From the NCBI GenBank assembly GCA_016758965.1, contig JAEPRB010000106.1, forward strand, positions 1 through 64,000: a stretch of DNA of 64,000 nt. The letters run 5' to 3'. Positions 58,448 through 64,000 of this stretch are shown in pieces. Made by a program: the position numbers and the translations under genes. The stretch is from Circinella minor (lineage: Eukaryota; Mucoromycota; Mucoromycetes; Mucorales; Lichtheimiaceae). Position 1 is the stretch's first letter, and every line of letters starts with the position of its first letter. The notes below the pieces were generated by a model that ran no database searches, had not been told where the DNA came from, and was given only the letters and a program-made list of their open reading frames with translations.

Positions 58448-60070
58448 TTATTTGAGAGGTGCTCTAACATCTAAGGTGCGTCCATGTTTTTTTGCCCAGT
58501 CGACACAATCTCTATTCTGTTGTTCACACAACGTCAATAACACCTTTCTTTTCACCATTTCCGCCACAGACGCCCAATCATTCACCAAATGGCATTCCTT
58601 CATTTCAAAAACAGCAAGATTGAGACATTTCTCAACAAATGCATGTAATGATTTGTTTGTTAAACGTCGACAATTATTAACCGAGATTCGTTCTAACGAT
58701 TTGTTGCGATGATGCGCCAAAAGCAACATACATTCGTCTGTAATATCACATCCAGCCAACCCAAGAACGGAAATATCTGTTCGTTGAGCAATTAAACCGA
58801 TAGATGCTGTTGAAATTCGTTCTTGTTCGCGTACACGACCTACGTTTAAATGTCGCAATTTCGGGCAATTCAACGCAATTTGGATGATTGAAGAATCAGA
58901 TACATTACCACATGCACGTACGTCCAATAAAATCAGGCTGGGACAGGATCGAGCGACTTGATGAATTAATGCATCAGATATATTGTAGCAACCGGCCAAG
59001 GTTAAATGAGTTAGTGTGCCGTGGGTTAAAAATGGATATACACAAGCGTCAGTGATTGAATCACAAATGTATAATTCGAGTCGTTCTAGTCGTGATGCAT
59101 GTTTACCAACTTGTTGCAAAGATTGAAAAACATTCGGTAAAGTGTCTTCTTTCATTTTGCGCAGAGTGAGTGTCCTCAATGTTCGTCGATATAAATTGAG
59201 TCGTTGGAGTCGTTCATCGTCTAGTGGTACAAGGTTGCTGTTATTATTGGTGTGTAATGACGATATAGATAAATAATCGAGTTTTTCGTTCTTGTTATTC
59301 TGACTGCTAATATACTTTGACGGTAATGATCGTGTTCCCGATGGCGACAGCGACTTTCGCTGATATTGCTGATATTGTTGTTGTCGCCCATAGTTAATAT
59401 TATCAAGAGGATTTGCTACGGCCAGCGAAGCAGGTGTACAGGTACAATGTCTATTGTAGAGCTTACATTGTCTACAAAGCGATAATGTGCTACTTTGATT
59501 TTGTTGTAAGTCGGGAGCATCAATAAATGCAGAAGAAAATTTGATAAACGTGTCATGATCAGCTTTATGTTCATTGAAATATAAATCACGATACATGGCT
59601 CGTGCGGCACAGTCTTGCCATAATCGATTGACGAAAAGACATTGGTATAATTGATTCAATGCTTTTCGTGATACATTGCTGATATCCTTGTTGCTACTAC
59701 TACTACTACTACTGTTAGTATAACCGTAGCTGAGATAAATATATTTTGTAATTATTGCAACAATTTCGGGTAGTCGAAGTGCTAAATGTGTTCGTCGCTG
59801 TTGTTGTTGTTGTTGTAGTGATTCTCGATCAGTAGTAGAAAAATCCGGGTGAGAAAAAATAGAATTGTTGGAGATAGTAGGAAATTGATGTAACAAAATA
59901 TCTTGGTTACTATTGTTATTGAGACGGGTAGCAGTATTTCTATTATTAGTGTTTGCACTATCGATAAAAATCATATTTAATATAGTGTGATCTAAAAAAT
60001 GTGCAAGGTATCTTGTTAAATAGATGAAAGAGAATTTAAAGAAGTGTACAAGTTTCATTTCCGAGGACAT
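58448..60070 (-). CDS. Amn1-like F-box/LRR protein
   Basis: Single exon, 540 residues from the ATG at 60070 (alternative in-frame ATG at 59973 gives 508). After a low-complexity Asn/Gln N-terminus there is an F-box-like region: LALRLPEIVAIITKYIYLSY ... QCLFVNRLWQDCAARAMYRD. A Cys cluster follows (LCRQCKLYNRHCTC, about residues 217-230). The last 240 residues are cysteine-containing LRRs of the Grr1/Amn1 type (ITDACVYPFLTHGTLTHLTL, AGCYNISDALIHQVARSCPS, GCDITDECMLLLAHH, NNCRRLTNKSLHAF). It ends CEQQNRDCVDWAKKHGRTLD, a tail I associate with fungal Amn1-type proteins. Amn1 acts in yeast as an SCF-linked antagonist of mitotic exit and daughter separation. Function here is by family resemblance. 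Confidence 0.85.
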   Translation of the reverse strand: MSSEMKLVHFFKFSFIYLTRYLAHFLDHTILNMIFIDSANTNNRNTATRLNNNSNQDILLHQFPTISNNSIFSHPDFSTTDRESLQQQQQQRRTHLALRLPEIVAIITKYIYLSYGYTNSSSSSSSNKDISNVSRKALNQLYQCLFVNRLWQDCAARAMYRDLYFNEHKADHDTFIKFSSAFIDAPDLQQNQSSTLSLCRQCKLYNRHCTCTPASLAVANPLDNINYGRQQQYQQYQRKSLSPSGTRSLPSKYISSQNNKNEKLDYLSISSLHTNNNSNLVPLDDERLQRLNLYRRTLRTLTLRKMKEDTLPNVFQSLQQVGKHASRLERLELYICDSITDACVYPFLTHGTLTHLTLAGCYNISDALIHQVARSCPSLILLDVRACGNVSDSSIIQIALNCPKLRHLNVGRVREQERISTASIGLIAQRTDISVLGLAGCDITDECMLLLAHHRNKSLERISVNNCRRLTNKSLHAFVEKCLNLAVFEMKECHLVNDWASVAEMVKRKVLLTLCEQQNRDCVDWAKKHGRTLDVRAPLK

Positions 60071-61068
60071 TGTTACTTTACTACGGAAGTTTTTTTTTTC
60101 TTTTTTGTTATTATTGCATGCCCTAGATTCAGTTTTCAAACAAACGGAAATTAACTATCCGAGCCTTGTTGTATAATGTTGTTTTCGTCATCGTTAAACC
60201 ATCACTCTCTCAATCATATACAAGTATATAAAAATAACTCTCTTTTTTATTATCTATATAATTTCAAAGGTGTATATGGCATCATTCAATTAAGCGACTT
60301 TTTTTACAAGGGGGTAATGTAAAATAAATGACAGCTGAGTAATTAAACCCAACAATTTTATGTGGGCCAGGCTAGATTATAATGATGATCTATTGCTACT
60401 GTGCTATTTTTTCTCTATTTTTAAGGTACTAAAAGCTCTTAAAAAATAAAAAGTATATACTAATAAGTACATCTTTTCAAAATATAATTATTAGCTACTT
60501 CTATTTTTGTTCTATTCATTTATACAATATAGTCCTATTGGTACGTAAATAAAGATGAAGTCTCTTCTTAATTATAATACAAATAGTCAGAAAAGCTTAT
60601 TATTTTACAATTGCACGTCACCTTTTGTTAATAAAATTAAAAATAGGCCTACTAAAGAACCAGCATGCTTTTTTCTTAGCGAACTGTATAATGCAATTGA
60701 AATGATACAATAAATATGGACCCTATCATAATATCCACTATTGATTTCTCCCTTTTTGTTCAGCAATATATAGATTACTGCTGATTGCTGACAAGAACAA
60801 TAAATACACATCATAAACTTTTCAACATTACAATCAGTTCTCCTTCTTCCTTATCTTCTTTGCAGAAGACGTTGTGTTTTTGGATCTGATAATTCTTCAA
60901 AAACATCTATTAGACATGTGAATGAGCTCTTATCGTTATTGCTGTTGGACCCACTACTAGTATTATCTGGTCATACGTAATCTATACGAATAATCATATA
61001 GTGATACAATTATGGGATGAATTCTCCGTTTTGACCATCACCCTATTCAGAACAAAAAAAAAGTGATA
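60071..61068. other. AT-rich intergenic region
   Basis: 1.0 kb upstream of the Amn1-like gene with no supported gene. Confidence 0.6.
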
Positions 61069-61318
61069 CAGTCAACCCCCGCTTTTGCAAATCTCGCTTT
61101 TGCAACTTGCATCAAGGTTTTTGGGTGAGTTGCGCTAATCGGGAATAAACTATACTATGAATCATTATCCAAATATGGCAATACCCAAAATACCAGCAAA
61201 GAATAATTGATGGAATGCCATATTTAAATATATATCAAGTCTCGCTTGTTGCAAGTCTTCAGTTCTGCAACAGAAAAAATCAGGAAATCTCAGGTGTGCA
61301 AAAACCGGAGGTTGACTG
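61069..61318. mobile_element. Pogo/Tigger-type MITE
   Basis: A 250-bp non-coding element with terminal inverted repeats. The left end starts CAGTCAACCCCCGCTTTTGC. The right end, read on the minus strand, starts CAGTCAACCTCCGGTTTTTG. The arms match over about 20 bp with two or three differences. TA dinucleotides flank both ends (61067-61068 and 61319-61320), as expected from TA target-site duplication by Tc1/mariner-superfamily (pogo/Tigger) transposases. The interior has no open frame. A short internal direct repeat (TCTCGCTT-TTGCAA) occurs at about 61091 and 61240. It must depend on a transposase encoded elsewhere. Confidence 0.85.
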
Positions 61319-62047
61319 TAATTATACCATTAATTTGTTGAGATGGTAAAAATAAGATTTTTTTTGGTGCTTCATTTTTATATACGTATTTCAAAAAACA
61401 CTATTAGTGGCAGCTATTTAATGTTCTTGCTGTCTTTAGTAGGTTAATATTCTATTTTTTTTTTTTTGAAAAAAGAAAAAAAAAGATAAATTTAGAGCAT
61501 AATATGAAAGGGAAGGATATGTTATGAAATTGAGCTGTCAAAAAGAAAAAGGTCCAAAATGCATGAATTTCCCGAAATGGAGTCTCCTGCTTTCAAAGCA
61601 AATACATTTCTTAGTACTTAACGCTGCTTCGTATGATCAACAGCAACACTATTTCCTTTTTTTTTTAGTCTTTATCTATATTAATTATACAAATATTGTG
61701 ATTATAGACTATAACGTACCAATAAATTGTTTCGTATGAGGAACTATCGTACTTTCTTCAAGTATATACGATACTTACAAAAATAAAAATGAACGGTATT
61801 ATATATCAGATAACAGTGTACAACAGTTTATATATATAAAATTATATTTATACTACTAAAAAGAGAGGTTCATACAAAAAGCATTGTAATTTTTACAAGC
61901 AATTTTTTTAAGGAATAAAGAGAGAGATAGAGATAGGGGTTATATAATACGCGTATAGAAGAAAATGATGGCTGGGGAGAAGAAAAACAAAAAAAAAGTT
62001 AATATTTGAGAATACAAAAAAGAGGAGAAAGCGATAATCTCTTTTTT
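61319..62047. other. AT-rich intergenic region
   Basis: 729 bp between the MITE and the myosin V 3' end; the open frame at 61524-61739 has no recognisable feature. No gene supported. Confidence 0.6.
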
Positions 62048-63378
62048 CTATGGAGAAGCAATAGCAGTTGCATCGACAGCGTCTTCTTGTTCTTTTTGAT
62101 ATTGAACCAACAGAGTCAAACGTCGTAGACGTTTCAAGTTGAGCTATTATATTATAAACATAATAAATGATGTGTTATTAGTCATCTTCTTATATTCACT
62201 TTCTTTTTTTTTTATTAATAATATCAAACTTACCCATGCAGGCAGGTATCTCTGAATTTCCGTTTCTCGAGGAACAGGTATTTCAAACGGGTTAGTGGTG
62301 TCATCAAGCGATACTGAATCCAATAACAAAACATCACTCTTATCCCCGCTAACAACATGAGCTGCAACCGCTTTGAGGATTTCAGGTCGAACAGGATTCT
62401 AATACAATAAAATGGAACAAACTTGTAAACAAATAATATAAAATATAGAAACTAACATATATAAATTTTCCTTTTCTCTTTTCTCTCTTTTTTTTTTTTT
62501 TTTTTTTTTACCTCGTAATCAGCAGTTTGATATTGAGAAATGAGTTTTTGAATTTGAGTTGGAGAAAGAATCCAACAAACATCATAAATGTTTTCAATAT
62601 CTTCCAATGATGCTTTTTTGAACTGAAGGAGTTTTGTTGCTTGCATAAGATGTTCAAGTTGTAATGTTCCTTCGGGTATATCGTGACTTTTACACCATTC
62701 TTCGATGCGTGTGATATTGTATTGTATTTGCATAGCTAATATAATTGTAATTGTTATTAATTGAGTTAATTGGCTCAGAAATAATGTATAAATATCCATT
62801 TTGTTTTTTTTGTCTTAATTTGGTTGGTAAAATGGATAAACAAACATGTAAACTTACCTCGTTTCCAAGAAGAAAAGTTTTTGCGCATCAAAAGATCATT
62901 GAAAGCAGACACACCAATCAATTTCAACAGTTCAGTCAATACTTGAGTTGAAACGGTATGTTCAATATAGTAACATTTCATGGTACGCCAGACCTTGTTT
63001 AACGAATTTAACATATCATCCATACTATAAGAAGGTTGAGCTGATCCAGTCAACAGCTTATTGAAGAATCGGCCCGAATCCGTAGTAATAAATCCAGGTA
63101 GCGACTGTCCTTCGATTATGGCGGGAATCACCATCTTGCCTAATCGCTTTTTGAGTTCCTTCATCCATGCATGGAAAATATTATCTTCTAAACATTGAAG
63201 TTCGAATTTTACAGTGGATGCCAATTTCTCAAAATCTTGCCAGTTGACTAATTTGCGTGATTCAGAATGAACTTCACTTCCAAGTTTATGTTCGGCTATA
63301 CAGATCAGGGATAAGAGTTCGTGAACATTGGACAACCAGAAAGCACATGGAACAATAGCTTCATCACCAGTAAAGCTC

Positions 63379-63409
<31 letters not shown>

Positions 63410-64000
63410 TTGAAAAAATTAGTTTTTTTTTCTACCCTTAAAAATATGTTATACCACTCTTTACTTTATCCCTATAAATAATAGTCTTACCAAACATTGT
63501 TTTTGAATTGTATCCATTATTGTAAATAATAATCGTTCAGATTCTTGAATACTTCCTTGATGCCACATTTCAGAAACTGTCATACCAATCATGTGAGCAG
63601 GGAAAAAGATTTCTTTCTTGGAAGGCGGGTTTTGTAAACTTGGCAATGGCATCTTGAGTGCCTTGATTAACCCTTCCAAAATTTCTTCTTGTAATACTTC
63701 TTGTTCGGTCAAGATAGTAGCCAACTATAAACATAGAACAAATCCAATGTATGTCAGAAATAAAACTTTTTCTGTAGTACAAAAAAGAAAGGATTCTAAT
63801 AATAAAAACAGTTTTTTTTTTTTACCTCTTCCTCAGGATTCTCACCAATAGCTTCAGTGATGCCTCCTGCCTTACCACCAAGTGGTGAACCAAACTGGTG
63901 AATAGATGTAGGACGTGGATTTCTTGTCAATAATTCAGCATGACGAATATTATCAATAGATGTCTTAGATCGATTATTGGGGACATCTGCCGTACTGTTA
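62048..64000 (-). CDS. MYO2: Class V myosin, C-terminal cargo-binding tail (5' part off the window)
   Basis: Six exons: 64000(partial)-63826, 63724-63491, 63377-62858, 62735-62512, 62398-62234 and 62143-62048. The motor, IQ motifs and coiled coil lie beyond the right edge. The visible part is the globular tail (DIL domain): FPAHMIGMTVSEMWHQGSI, CAFWLSNVHELLSLICIAE, HAWMKELKKRLGKMVIPAII, EGQSLPGFITTDSGRFFNKL, YSMDDMLNSLNKVW, LIGVSAFNDLLMRKNFSSWK, IEEWCKSHDIPEGTLQLEHL and DVCWILSPTQIQKLISQYQT. These are near-identical to fungal Myo2/Myo52-type tails. The tail binds Rab GTPases and organelle adaptors and carries secretory vesicles, vacuoles and mRNA along tropomyosin-coated actin cables. The symbol reflects class, not a choice between paralogues. 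Confidence 0.96.

Overview
This is nuclear DNA of an early-diverging fungus, most likely a member of Mucoromycota close to the Mucorales. The evidence is AT-rich DNA with many homopolymer runs, short GT-AG introns (about 50-200 bp) in nearly every gene, fungal-type proteins (Sla1, a tropomyosin of yeast size, an Amn1-like F-box protein, class V myosin, mL54), and fragments of uncharacterised multicopy families that I know from Mucorales genomes. I cannot name the genus. All exon boundaries come from reading splice sites and checking that exon phases agree; nothing was aligned or searched.

Layout. 1-1908 (-): member of an uncharacterised Mucorales family, cut by the left edge. 2397-4929 (+): TPR/F-box/LRR protein of Dia2/Pof3 type. 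5863-6556 (+): small Cys-rich membrane protein. 7046-7623 (+): mitoribosomal mL54. 8141-12768 (-): Sla1, ten exons. 13168-14662 (-): Tti2. 15207-19819 (+): Rpb2, nine exons. 20820-22753 (-): casein kinase 1. 23172-23750 (-): PIG-Y-like GPI-anchor subunit. 24825-24897 (+): tRNA-Lys(CUU). 26581-27138 (-): Ser-rich single-pass membrane protein. 29496-30271 (+): tropomyosin. 30919-31447 (-): ribosomal protein eL43.

32090-36020 is a head-to-tail duplication of about 2 kb units. Each unit holds a two-exon gene for a secreted Phe/Pro-rich repeat protein, and a small secreted six-cysteine protein follows at 36900. Next come three closely spaced minus-strand genes: SASA-type esterase (38369-39873), a conserved fungal protein (39973-41075) and a Rab11-like GTPase (41304-42309). 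Then follow a two-RRM SR splicing factor (43953-45341), a large mucin-like membrane protein resembling Msb2 sensors (46175-49551), an F-box protein (50262-51599), a gene relic with frameshifts and stops (53446-54748), an Amn1-like F-box/LRR protein (58448-60070), a 250-bp pogo/Tigger-type MITE (61069-61318) and the 3' end of a class V myosin gene (62048-64000, cut by the right edge).

Most genes are housekeeping and unrelated in pathway. Several concern actin and polar growth: Sla1 (endocytic patches), tropomyosin (cables), myosin V (cargo on cables), a Rab11-like GTPase (secretory vesicles and a typical myosin V partner) and a possible Msb2-type mucin (surface signalling). They are not arranged as an operon-like cluster. 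The parts most worth a second look are the duplicated Phe/Pro-repeat secreted proteins, the mucin with Cys-bounded acidic repeats, and the MITE.
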